DNA of 64,000 nt, from the NCBI GenBank assembly GCA_963719975.1, contig CAVRED010000007.1, forward strand, positions 1,028,065 to 1,092,064, in the 5' to 3' direction. Both the position numbers and the translations under genes were made by a program. The notes under the pieces are model-generated. The model was given only the letters and a program-made list of their open reading frames with translations, made no database searches and was not told the DNA's origin. Shown here in pieces: positions 1-8,732 of the stretch (positions within the stretch are counted from its first letter, which is position 1; each line of letters starts with the position of its first letter). Source of the DNA: Poindextera sp963719975. GTDB lineage: Bacteria > Pseudomonadota > Alphaproteobacteria > Caulobacterales > Caulobacteraceae.

Positions 1-487
1 CGGCAAGCGGCTGGACCGCAAGGCTGGCGGCGCCGCCTCGCACGTAGGCGGCCATGGCCGCGGCGCGCCCCTCCGCGCCCTCCCCGGCGAAAACGGTGCG
101 GCCGATCACCGCTTCCAGCGCCTCGCCCTCGCCGGCGAGCGCGGCCTCATAGGCCTTGGCGCGGCCATAGAAGGCTTCGCCCAACCGGCGCATGCGGCGC
201 GGCACCGATAGGTCCCCGACGCCCGTCTCGCGCAACGCATTGTCGAGCGCGCTGACGTAGGTGTCGAACAGCGCCTGAGCCGTCTCGGCGGCGTCCGCGC
301 CCTCCCCGCGCAGGCGGCGCAGCAGAAGGATGACGTGCAGGCTGTAGAGCTCGAAGCGGCCCTCGATGGTGTCGGGGGCGCCAAGCTCGGTGTAGAAGGC
401 CGGCGCGCGCGCCTGGGCGACCACCGCGGCGTAGAGTTTGGACGCAACCGCCTTCGACCGGCGCGGGCGGAACAGGCTTTGCAGCAA
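1..487 (-). CDS. Ubiquinol-cytochrome c chaperone (CBP3 family), C-terminus cut by window edge
   Basis: The protein reads from a TTG at 487 (LLQSLFRPRRSKAV...) through to the window edge, about 162 residues. The pattern of a small helical domain with FELYSLHVILLLRRLRGEG, LFDTYVSALDNALRE and RRLGEAFYGRAKAYEAAL is that of the CBP3/UQCC1 family, which assists assembly of cytochrome bc1 (complex III) at the inner membrane. TTG was chosen because a stop lies a short way upstream in frame with no ATG or GTG between, and an AGTGAGG Shine-Dalgarno-like stretch precedes it. It is divergent from bamE, with about 105 bp between the starts. The family call comes from sequence pattern only. Confidence 0.78.
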   Translation of the reverse strand, partial: MLQSLFRPRRSKAVASKLYAAVVAQARAPAFYTELGAPDTIEGRFELYSLHVILLLRRLRGEGADAAETAQALFDTYVSALDNALRETGVGDLSVPRRMRRLGEAFYGRAKAYEAALAGEGEALEAVIGRTVFAGEGAEGRAAAMAAYVRGGAASLAVQPLA

Positions 488-593
488 TGGGGTCGCCTCA
501 CTTTCGCCGTGGGCCGCGGCTAGGCGGCCATTGAACTAGGTGTTCGGGGGCGATAGGTCAAAGCCATCGCTTCTTCGCGTCAAAGGCCCAAGC

Positions 594-1082
594 ATGCTCC
601 GCCGCGTTCCATCGTTCCTGCTCGGGCTTGCCGCCTCCGCCGCGCTGGTCAGCGCCTGCACGCCGTCGACCAGCTTCCAGGGCTTCCAGGCGATCGACGC
701 CAAGCCCCAGGACGTCCAGGTCGGCGTCGACACTCGCGACAGCGTACGGGCCAAGCTGGGCACGCCGTCCGTGGTTTCGACCTTCGATCCGGACGTCTGG
801 TACTACATCTCGCAGGTCACCGAGAACCAGAGCTTCTACCGCCAGAGGCTGCTTCGCCGCGACGTGGTCGCCATCTCGTTCAACAAGGGCGGCGAGACGG
901 TGGCCAAGGTCGATGACCTGACGCTGAAGGACGGCCGCGTGATCGCCTTCGACGGCCACATCACACCGACGCGCGGGCGCGAGCTGACCATCATCGAGCA
1001 GCTGATCGGCTCGATCGGCAACGGCCAGCTCAACAACCCCGGCCAGCAACAGAACCCCGGCTCCCGCCCAGGCCAGCCCTAG
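594..1082 (+). CDS. bamE: Outer membrane protein assembly factor BamE (SmpA/OmlA lipoprotein)
   Basis: A 162-residue protein with a lipoprotein signal (hydrophobic stretch ending LVSAC, Cys about residue 20) followed by the SmpA/OmlA fold: VQVGVDTRDSVRAKLGTPS, then DVWYYISQ and a strand-rich C-terminal half. BamE is an accessory subunit of the BAM complex that folds beta-barrels into the outer membrane. The ATG at 594 was preferred to an upstream in-frame ATG at 540 because only the inner start gives a compact signal peptide. The C-terminal tail is Gln/Pro/Gly-rich and probably disordered. Confidence 0.88.
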   Translation: MLRRVPSFLLGLAASAALVSACTPSTSFQGFQAIDAKPQDVQVGVDTRDSVRAKLGTPSVVSTFDPDVWYYISQVTENQSFYRQRLLRRDVVAISFNKGGETVAKVDDLTLKDGRVIAFDGHITPTRGRELTIIEQLIGSIGNGQLNNPGQQQNPGSRPGQP

Positions 1083-1127
1083 CTTTCCTGTCGGCGCGGC
1101 GCCGCCGCTTTCGCGGCGGCCGATGCG

Positions 1128-3263
1128 CTAGTGGAACTTCCGCGCCAGGACCGCCAGCAGCAGCAGCGCCACGATGTTGGTGATCTTGATCATCGGGTTC
1201 ACCGCGGGACCGGCCGTGTCCTTGTAGGGGTCGCCGACCGTGTCGCCCGTAACGGCGGCTTTGTGCGCTTCACTGCCTTTGCCGCCGTAGTTGCCCTCCT
1301 CGATCAGCTTCTTGGCGTTGTCCCACGCGCCGCCGCCGGCGGTCATGGAGATGGCCACGAAAAGGCCGGTGACGATCACGCCCACCAGCATCGCGCCCAG
1401 CGCCGAGAACCCGTTGGACTTGCCGCCGATCCAGTCGATCACGAAGAAGAAGACGATCGGCGAGGCGACCGGCAGCAGCGACGGGACGATCATCTCGCGG
1501 ATGGCCGCCTTGGTCAGGATGTCGACGGCGCGTCCGTACTCGGGGCGGACCTCGCCGGTCATGATGCCAGGGTTCTCCCGGAACTGACGGCGCACCTCCT
1601 CGACCACGGACCCCGCGGCGCGGCCGACGGCGGTCATCGAAAGCCCGCCGAACAGGAAGGGCAGCAGCCCGCCGAACAGCAGCCCCACCACGACGTAGGG
1701 GTTGGACAGGTCGAAGGCGACGACGGCCGGGTGCATGTCGGCGAAGAACGGGAACGTCGCGGCGTTCGCGGGCGAGGAGAAGAAGTGCAGGTCCTGGGTG
1801 TAGGCCGCGAACAGGACGAGCGCGCCCAGGCCCGCCGAGCCGATCGCATAGCCCTTGGTCACCGCCTTCGTCGTGTTGCCGACCGCGTCGAGCGCATCGG
1901 TCGAGATGCGAACCTCGTGCGGGAGGCCGGCCATCTCGGCGATGCCGCCGGCGTTGTCGGTGACGGGCCCGAAGGCGTCCAGCGCCACGATGAAGCCGGC
2001 CAGCGACAGCATCGTCGTGGTCGCGATCGCGATGCCAAAGAGACCGGCCAGATTGAAGGTGATGAGGATGCCGGCGATGATCACCAGCGCCGGAAGCGCG
2101 GTCGACTCCAGCGAGACGGCCAGGCCCTGGATCACGTTGGTGCCGTGTCCGGAGACCGAGGCCGCGGCGATCGACTTCACCGGACGGAAGCCCGTGCCGG
2201 TGTAGTATTCGGTGATCACGACGATCGCGGCCGTGACGGCCAGACCGACCAGCCCGCAGCCGAACAGCGCGTTCGGCCCGACCGTGAGGGCGCCGATCTG
2301 CACCGGCGCGGGCACGAGCGTATGGATCACCCACCAGACCGCGCCGATCGAGAGGACGCCGGTCACGATCAGGCCCTGGTAGAGGGCGCCCATGATGTTG
2401 TTGGAGCGGCCCAGGCGCACGAAGAAGGCGCCGATGATCGAGGTGACGATGCAGACCGCGCAGACGGCCAGCGGCAGGACCATCATCGAGGCTTCAACCG
2501 CCGTTCCGCGGAAGAAGATCGCCGCCAGCACCATGGTGGCGACGGTGGTCACCGCGTAGGTCTCGAACAGGTCGGCGGCCATGCCGGCGCAGTCGCCGAC
2601 GTTGTCACCCACGTTGTCGGCGATCGTCGCGGCGTTGCGGGGATCGTCTTCGGGAATACCGGCTTCGACCTTGCCGACCATGTCGCCGCCGACGTCGGCG
2701 CCCTTGGTGAAGATGCCGCCGCCGAGACGGGCGAAGATGGAGATCAGGCTGGCGCCGAAGCCCAGCGCCACCAGCGAATCGACCACGTCGCGGCTGGATT
2801 CAGCGAGACCCAGGCCCACCGTCAGGAACGCGAAGTAGCCGGCGACGCCGAGCAGCGCGAAGCCCGCCACCAGCATGCCGGTGATGGCGCCGGAGGTGAA
2901 GGCGAGCGAGAGGCCCTTGGCCAGGCTCTCGCTGGCGGCCTGCGCCGTGCGCACGTTGGCGCGCACCGAAATCAGCATGCCGGCGAAGCCGGCCGCGCCG
3001 GAGAGCGTCGCGCCGATGAAGAAGCCGAGCGCCGCGGTCCAGCCGAGCAGGAAGAAGGCGGCGATCAGGATCACCAGGCCGACCAGGGCGATCGCGGTGT
3101 ATTGGCGGCGAAGGTAGGCCTGCGCCCCCTCCTGGATGGCCGCGGCGATCTCCTGCATCCGCTCGTTGCCGGCGGGCATCCGGATCAGTCGCGCCGACTG
3201 GATGGCGCCGTAAGCCACCGCCAGCGCGCCGGCGGCGATCACCAGCCAAAGAATGGAACTCAT
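1128..3263 (-). CDS. hppA: K+-independent membrane-bound H+-translocating pyrophosphatase
   Basis: A 711-residue multi-spanning inner-membrane protein that couples hydrolysis of pyrophosphate to proton pumping. The family signature is complete: EDDPRNAATIADNVGDNVGD (Mg-PPi binding) followed by CAGMAADLFE, the FGPVTDNAGGIAEMAG loop, and near the C-terminus EGNYGGKGSEAHKAAVTGD and GDPYKDTAGPAVNPMIKI. The GNTTKAVTKGYAIGSA segment carries Lys where K+-dependent enzymes have Ala, so this should be the K+-independent class. The frame is intact, unlike many neighbours. It starts at ATG 3263 and ends with TAG at 1128. Long open frames on the opposite strand here are GC-driven shadows. Confidence 0.97.
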   Translation of the reverse strand: MSSILWLVIAAGALAVAYGAIQSARLIRMPAGNERMQEIAAAIQEGAQAYLRRQYTAIALVGLVILIAAFFLLGWTAALGFFIGATLSGAAGFAGMLISVRANVRTAQAASESLAKGLSLAFTSGAITGMLVAGFALLGVAGYFAFLTVGLGLAESSRDVVDSLVALGFGASLISIFARLGGGIFTKGADVGGDMVGKVEAGIPEDDPRNAATIADNVGDNVGDCAGMAADLFETYAVTTVATMVLAAIFFRGTAVEASMMVLPLAVCAVCIVTSIIGAFFVRLGRSNNIMGALYQGLIVTGVLSIGAVWWVIHTLVPAPVQIGALTVGPNALFGCGLVGLAVTAAIVVITEYYTGTGFRPVKSIAAASVSGHGTNVIQGLAVSLESTALPALVIIAGILITFNLAGLFGIAIATTTMLSLAGFIVALDAFGPVTDNAGGIAEMAGLPHEVRISTDALDAVGNTTKAVTKGYAIGSAGLGALVLFAAYTQDLHFFSSPANAATFPFFADMHPAVVAFDLSNPYVVVGLLFGGLLPFLFGGLSMTAVGRAAGSVVEEVRRQFRENPGIMTGEVRPEYGRAVDILTKAAIREMIVPSLLPVASPIVFFFVIDWIGGKSNGFSALGAMLVGVIVTGLFVAISMTAGGGAWDNAKKLIEEGNYGGKGSEAHKAAVTGDTVGDPYKDTAGPAVNPMIKITNIVALLLLAVLARKFH

Positions 3264-3457
3264 GGTCTAAGCGCCCCTTCGTGTTTCTCTTATGCATGAG
3301 ACATGCGGCCAAGAGGCGCGCTTCAAGTTCGCGCCGGCCTGACCGCCGTCCCGGGATTGGCGAATAGCGCGCGAAATCACGCGCTCAAAAAAGCGCGCGG
3401 AAAGTGCCAAATGTGGGCTGGCTGCGCAACCGCCCAAGAAAGCGCAGGAAAATCAGT

Positions 3458-3883
3458 CTACGGGGCGGCGTGCGGGGCGCGAACGAAGTGCTGGGCGGTC
3501 TGGCTGACGATCGCGACGCCGCTGATATTGCCTTGGCCGGCGATCGCGACCGCGTCGCGGTACAGGGCCGCTTTGAGCTTGCCCTCGTCGATCCGGTTGT
3601 AGTCCGTGGCGACGACGAACGGCGTCCGGTAGGCGTCGCGCACCAAAGCGTCGCGGAAGAAGGGCTCCTTGTCGCGGAGCGCGAATTCGTCCGCGCGCGG
3701 GCTCAGCATGACTTTGGCGGTGACGAAGACGTAGTTGACCACCAGCCCGCCGGCGACGATGGGCAGAGCCACGGGCGACAGCGTCACCGCGTGATCATCG
3801 GGCGGATTCTGTGGGTCGCCCGCGGCCAGCGCCGAGCCCGTCAGGGCGAAGAAGGCAATGACGGCGAGAACGAGGCTCCGCAT
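3458..3883 (-). CDS. Small secreted/periplasmic protein of unknown function
   Basis: A 141-residue protein with a clear Sec signal peptide (MRSLVLAVIAFFALTGSALA, cleavage after ALA). The mature part contains HAVTLSPVALPIVAGGLVVNY, which could be a second hydrophobic segment or a strand, then FALRDKEPFFRDALVRDAY and TPFVVATDYNRIDEGKLKAA. The conserved-looking core suggests a real gene, but I do not recognise a named family. The start was put at 3883 because it gives a normal signal peptide; an in-frame start 21 nt upstream is possible. It lies between hppA and the 2H phosphoesterase gene on the same strand and may be monocistronic. The roughly 195 bp between it and hppA should hold the hppA promoter, but no clear boxes were identified. 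Confidence 0.65.
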   Translation of the reverse strand: MRSLVLAVIAFFALTGSALAAGDPQNPPDDHAVTLSPVALPIVAGGLVVNYVFVTAKVMLSPRADEFALRDKEPFFRDALVRDAYRTPFVVATDYNRIDEGKLKAALYRDAVAIAGQGNISGVAIVSQTAQHFVRAPHAAP

Positions 3884-3927
3884 GCGGTGGACGTTAGCGC
3901 GCAAGGGTTAATGGGCGGTCGCCAAGG

Positions 3928-4467
3928 CTAGGCCGCCGGTGCGCCGAGCCGAAACGACTCGACCAGCCGCCAGCCTGGGACCGCGCCTTCCGTCCGCCAG
4001 AGCTCGAGCCGATCCACCGTGAACGTCAGTCCTGCGATCCCCGCGCGATCTGCGGTGTCCTTCAGGCGGGCGAACGCTTCGGCGTCAACGTCGGCATAGG
4101 CGAGGCTGAGATGCGGCTCGTAGACGTCGCCGTCCTCGACGGCGAAGGAGGCGCGAGAGGCGGTGTTGGCGGCCAGGACCGGCGGCGACGGCACGACCGC
4201 GCTGAAGAGACGCCTGTAGCGGTTGGGATCCGCCGGCCGCGCCACCACCGCGCCCAGCGCGACGTCGAAGGGGGCGAGGCTCGCGGCAATGGCGCGCGTG
4301 CGCCCGACGAGGCCGGCCGGCTCGCCCGCCAGCGAGCCGATCAGCGTCACGTGCGGATCGAAGACGTCGCCCGCGCTTTGCTCCGCCAGCGCCTCGATCA
4401 CCCGCCTCAACCGCGCGAACGTCGCTCCGGCGCGATCCGGGAGGAGCCAGATGGAGTGGGTGGAAAT
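3928..4467 (-). CDS. 2H phosphoesterase (2'-5' RNA ligase / cyclic phosphodiesterase-like)
   Basis: About 179 residues beginning ISTHSIWLLPDRAG. The two catalytic HxT/S motifs of the 2H superfamily are visible, FDPHVTLIGSL and YEPHLSLAYAD, about 95 residues apart. Members open cyclic phosphates or 2',5' linkages in RNA or nucleotides; the substrate here is unknown. The frame overlaps the valS stop as TAATTTCC, so the only candidate start at the right place is ATT at 4467. An ATG overlapping the valS stop (TAATG) would be normal. Either a rare ATT start or a base error explains this. It is translationally coupled to valS. Confidence 0.75.
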   Translation of the reverse strand: MSTHSIWLLPDRAGATFARLRRVIEALAEQSAGDVFDPHVTLIGSLAGEPAGLVGRTRAIAASLAPFDVALGAVVARPADPNRYRRLFSAVVPSPPVLAANTASRASFAVEDGDVYEPHLSLAYADVDAEAFARLKDTADRAGIAGLTFTVDRLELWRTEGAVPGWRLVESFRLGAPAA

Positions 4468-7131
4468 TAGGCGACGCTCTTCAGCCGCTCGAGCGCGGCT
4501 TGCAGCTTCGCAATGGCGGCCTCCGCTCCAGCCAGCCGCTCGCGGTTCTCCTCGACCACCTCCTCGGGCGCGCGGGCGACGAAGTCGGCGTTCGCGAGCT
4601 TCTTCGCCGTCTTCTCGGCGTCGGCGGCAAGGGTCGCGATCTCCTTCGCCAGCCGGGTTCGCTCGCCAGCGATGTCGATGAGCCCTGCCAGCGGCAGGGC
4701 GCCTGTCGCCTCCCCGGCGACGAATTGCACGCTGCCGGACGGAGGGGCGTCGGCCAGATCGATCGACGACAGCCGCGCCAGCCGTTCGATCAAGGCGCGG
4801 TGGCGCTCGAGGCGCACGCGGGTGAGCGGCCCGGCGCCGACCAGCACCAATGGCGCCCGAGCGCCCGCCGGCACGTTTGTGTCGGCGCGGATGGAGCGGA
4901 CAGCGTCGACCAGGTCGATGAGCCACTCGAGCTCGGCTGCGGCCTCGGCATCGATCCACTCGGCCTTCGCTTCGGGCCAGGCGGCGCTGATCAGGAGCCC
5001 CTCGGCCGGCGCGCTGAAGTCGCCCCACAGCGTCTCGGTCATGAACGGGCTGATCGGATGCAGGAGCTTGAGACAGACGCGAAGCGTCCAGGCCGCCATC
5101 GCGCGCGTCTCGGCCTTCGCCGCCTCGTCGTCGCCCGCCAGGATCGGCTTGGCCAGCTCCACATACCAGTCGCAGAAGACATTCCAGATGAAGCGGTAGA
5201 GCGCGCCCGCCGCCTCTGCGAAAGCGCAGGCGTCCAGGGCATCGGTGACGGCGGCGATCGTCTTCGTCGCCTCGCCGCGGATCCACCGGTTCAACGTCGA
5301 CTGAACCGCGCCAGGATCAAACCCCTCGACCTGGGCGCAGCCGTTCATCTGGCAGAACCGCGCCGCGTTCCAGAGCTTGGTTCCGAAATTCCGATACCCT
5401 TCAAAACGCTCTCGAGACAATCTTATGTCGCGTGATTGCCCCGAAAGCGCGGTCAGGGTCAGGCGGACGGGGTCGCAGCCGTACTCGTCGATCAGCTCCA
5501 GCGGATCGAGCCCGTTGCCCTTGGTCTTCGACATCTTCAGCCCCTCCGCATCGCGGACGAGGGCGTTGAAGACGACGCGGCGGAACGGGACCTCGCCCAT
5601 GAACCTGATGCCCAGCATCATCATCCGCGCGACCCAATAGAAGATGATGTCAAAGCCGGTGACGAGGGTGTGGGTCGGATAGAAGCGGCGCAGGTCCTCG
5701 GTGTCCTCCGGCCAGCCCAGGGTCGAGAATGGCCAGAGGCCCGAGGAAAACCAGGTGTCGAGCACATCCTCGTCCTGGCGCAGCGGCTCGGCGCGACCGT
5801 AGTGCTCGAGCGCGGCCGCCGCGCGCCGCCTCTTCGGTCTCCTCGACGAAGATCGCGCCGTCAGGCCCGAACCAGGCCGGAATGCGGTGACCCCACCAGA
5901 GCTGGCGGGAGATGCACCAGGGCTCGATGTTGCGCATCCACTCGTAGAAAGTCTTCTCCCAACCCTTTGGTTCGAGGACAGTTTTCCCCTCCTCGACCGC
6001 CTGGATCGCCGGCTGCGCCAAGACCTTGGCGTCGACGTACCACTGGTCGGTCAGGTAGGGTTCGACGACCGCGCCCGAACGCTCGCCGTGCGGCACGCTG
6101 TGCCGGGTCGGCTCGACGCCGCGCAGGAAGCCAAGCGCCTCCATCTCCTCGACCACCTTCTTGCGCGCGGTGAACCGGTCGAGGCCGCGGTAGGCGGGCG
6201 GAACCTCGCTGTTCAGCCGCGCCTGAGGGTCGAAGATGTTGATCATCGGCAGCCGGTGGCGCTGGCCGACGCGGAAGTCGTTGAAGTCGTGCGCCGGGGT
6301 GATCTTGACCGCGCCCGAGCCCTTCTCCGGGTCGGCGTAGTCGTCGGCGATGATCGGCAGCGGCCGCCCGACGATCGGCAGTCGCACGCACTTGCCGATC
6401 AGCGCCTTGTAGCGCTCGTCGGACGGGTTCACGGCGACGGCGGTGTCGCCGAGCATGGTCTCGGGCCGGGTGGTGGCGACGACGATCTCGCCCGAGCCGT
6501 CCTCGAGCGGATAGGCGAAGTGCCAGAAGTGGCCGTCGACCTCCCGCTGCTCGACCTCGAGGTCGGAGATGGCGGTCTGCATCTCCGGGTCCCAGTTCAC
6601 CAGCCGCTTGTCACGGTAGATGAGCTTTTGCTTGTGAAGACTCACAAAAACCTTGCGAACCGCCCGCGAGAGACCCTCGTCCAGCGTGAACCGTTCGCGG
6701 CTCCAGTCGCACGAGGCGCCCAGCCGGCGCAGCTGCTTGACGATCGAGCCGCCGGAGACCGCCTTCCACTCCCACACCTTCTCGACGAAGGCGTCGCGGC
6801 CCATGTCGCGACGGCCCATGTTGCCGCTGGCGGCGAGCTGGCGCTCGACCATCATCTGGGTGGCGATGCCGGCGTGGTCGCGTGCCCGGGAGCCAGAGCG
6901 CCGCCTTGCCGCGCATCCGCTCGAAGCGGATCAGGACGTCCTGCAGCGTGTTGTTCAGCGCGTGGCCCATGTGCAGCGCGCCGGTGACGTTCGGCGGCGG
7001 GATGACGATCGAGAAGGGCTCGGCGTCGGGGTTCCGGGCCAGCACCCGTCCGGCGAGAACGCGCCCGACGCCTCCCAGCGATCGTAGAGGTCGGTTTCGA
7101 CGGCTTTGAAATCGAAGGTCTTGTCGAGCAT
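4467..7131 (-). CDS. valS: Valyl-tRNA synthetase, interrupted by three apparent sequencing frameshifts
   Basis: Class I aminoacyl-tRNA synthetase that charges tRNA-Val. The start MLDKTFDFKAVETDLYDRW is at 7131. The HIGH-type motif appears as PPPNVTGALHMGHAL, the CP1 editing domain as VVATTRPETMLGDTAVAVN, the zinc/anticodon region follows, and the KMSKS motif is LKMSKTKGNGLDP. A C-terminal coiled coil (VEENRERLAGAEAAIAKLQ) is typical of ValRS. The reading frame shifts near 7040, 6886 and 5822. The 6886 break reads as one extra C in an otherwise perfect GTDHAG segment. Total length is about 888 residues, normal for alphaproteobacteria. An essential gene cannot carry three real frameshifts, so these are taken as errors. 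It sits directly downstream of popZ. Confidence 0.93.
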
Positions 7132-7259
7132 GGGGTACGGCGAGCGAGGCGGGCTTTGCGCGGTTTGCCCCCTCTCGAAAACGAATTTCAGAGCTTTCGG
7201 CAAGGCGGCCGTTCGCTCGAGCGGCATGGGAGCCGATTCGAGCCTGGAAGTAAGAAAGT

Positions 7260-7786
7260 CTAACGTACTCGCCGGCGGGCGATGCGCTCGACTTCTTCCT
7301 CGACCTTGGCCTGGACGATCGTCGGCAAATGCTCGTCCAACCAGGCCTTCAGCAAGGGATTGAGCATCTCGCGGACGACGTCCTCGAGCGTGCGCCCGGC
7401 GCGCGGCATCCCGATCGTGCGGGTGAGTTGGCCGAAGGCCGACGCGGTCTCGTCGGCGGTGGGCTCGCTGACCAGCGGCTCGTCGTCCAGGGGCGCAGCG
7501 AACGCAACAGGTTCCGGCTCGCGGCTCCGGCTCCGGCGCGGCGCGCGCCTCGATGTCGCCGTGGGTCTCGACCACCGGCTCCGGCTCCGGTTCAGGCGCC
7601 GGCAGCGGATTGGTGAGCTCGAGCACCTCCTCGGCCTCGGCCTCGGCGACGACCTCCGGCTCGGGCGGCGGCGGCAGCCTCGGCGGCCGGCGCGGACTCG
7701 CCCTGCGGCTCATCCTCCGAGATGATCCGTCGGATGGAGGCCAGGATCTCCTCCATGGTCGGTTCCTGGACGTTCGGTTCAGACAT
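7260..7786 (-). CDS. popZ: Polar organizing protein PopZ (DUF2497 family), with two apparent frameshifts
   Basis: PopZ self-assembles into a cell-pole matrix that anchors ParB/parS and polar kinases in Caulobacterales. The N-terminus (VQEPTMEEILASIRRIISED) is the conserved partner-binding helix. The middle is the expected acidic proline-rich linker (LPAPEPEPEPVVETHGDIEA). The C-terminus, GRTLEDVVREMLNPLLKAWL followed by DEHLPTIVQAKVEEEVERI, is the oligomerisation region. The frame shifts near 7680 and near 7515. Reassembled length is about 175 residues, close to Caulobacter PopZ. The gene is immediately upstream of valS in the same orientation, as I recall for Caulobacter. The family call is strong; orthology is inferred. 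Confidence 0.9.
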
Positions 7787-7889
7787 GGTCTCGCCGCATG
7801 GAAATGGAGGGCGTCGATTCGGCAGGGTAGGCGGAGTGCGACGATCCTGCAAACGCCGCTTCGACGCCCGGCGCTACGCCAGAGAACGC

Positions 7890-8471
7890 CTAGAAGACGA
7901 AGCCGACCTTTGCCTCGAAACCAGGCAGGATCGGCGGGTGCGGCGTCGAAGACGGCGCGCGAGCCTATGCCGTCCTCGGCCCGCTGGTAGAGCCGGAGCT
8001 GGCCCACTCGCCCATCGCGCACCACCACCGCCAGCCGCCCGTCCAGGGCGAGCGCCTGGGCCCAGCTGTCCGGCGGCGCCGCCGCAGACTGCGCCCTCGC
8101 AGACGATGACGTCGTACTGCCCCTCGATCGGGGCGGCCAGGTCGCCATCAGCTCGGCGCGCGACCTCAAGGCCCATGGCCTCCAGCACCATGGCAGCATA
8201 GGGCGCGGCGATCGCGAGCGCCCGCTCGCCGGCCTTCGGTCGCACGGCCTGCAGCATCTTGGCGACCTCCCGCGGCCGCATCAGGAAGAGGCCAGGCGCG
8301 TATTCGACCTCGGCGTCGGCGTAGGCCAGATAGGCCTTGCCCGGCGGGCAGAGCGTCTCGCGCGGCGACGGCGCGCATCGCGACCTGGATCGCCAGCATG
8401 GTGACATCGTTCGGACGCACCTGGCTGTCGACCATGGTCTGGCGCTGGGCGGCGAAGTCGGGCTGCGGCAT
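7890..8471 (-). CDS. Protein-L-isoaspartate O-methyltransferase family protein, frameshifted
   Basis: About 193 residues beginning MPQPDFAAQRQTMVDSQVRP. This is the start typical of the Pcm-like methyltransferase encoded near tolC/popZ in Caulobacterales. Recognisable segments are RQTMVDSQVRPNDV, AYLAYADAEVEYAPGLFLM, VRPKAGERALAIAAPYAAM (the SAM-binding region, with AIAAPYA in place of the usual Gly-rich GxGxG), and IEGQYDVIVCEGAV. Frame changes are needed near 8350, 8080 and 7935, after which the protein ends FEAKVGFVF. The weakened glycine motif suggests a divergent member that may not repair isoaspartate. The tolC gene that often follows in Caulobacter is absent; popZ begins about 100 bp downstream. 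Confidence 0.72.
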
Positions 8472-8605
8472 CGGGTCGGGCGCGGACCTGGGAACGACGG
8501 GAATCGCGCCGCTTATAGGGCGGCTCTTAACGCCAAAGCAATCGAGCCCCGGCCATGCATTGTTCGCGCGGGCGCGTTCTGTTAGCCATCGCGCCCTGCC
8601 AAGGC

Positions 8606-8679
8606 GGCCTGGTGGCGGAGTGGTGACGCAGCGGACTGCAAATCCGCGTACCCGAGTTCAATTCTCGGCCAGGCCTCCA
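8606..8679 (+). tRNA. tRNA-Cys (anticodon GCA)
   Basis: The cloverleaf is complete. Acceptor GGCCTGG pairs with CCAGGCC, the anticodon stem is GCGGA/TCCGC around loop CTGCAAA with GCA at 34-36, and the T arm is CCGAG/CTCGG with TTCAATT. The discriminator is U, as expected for tRNA-Cys, and the CCA is encoded (8677-8679). Confidence 0.97.
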
Positions 8680-8732
8680 GTTCAGCCCGGACCGGCCGAC
8701 GCGGCGGCATTTGCGACGCCGACGCCGCTGTC

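Noticed and set aside
1131..3299. 722-codon open frame on the plus strand opposite hppA
   Set aside because: Composition is Arg/His/Gln/Asp-rich with no domain, and it exactly mirrors the conserved pyrophosphatase on the other strand; a GC-driven shadow.
4467..7131. valS as a true pseudogene
   Set aside because: All catalytic and editing motifs are intact and the gene is essential; no second valS is visible in the window, and the same kind of break occurs in many essential genes here.
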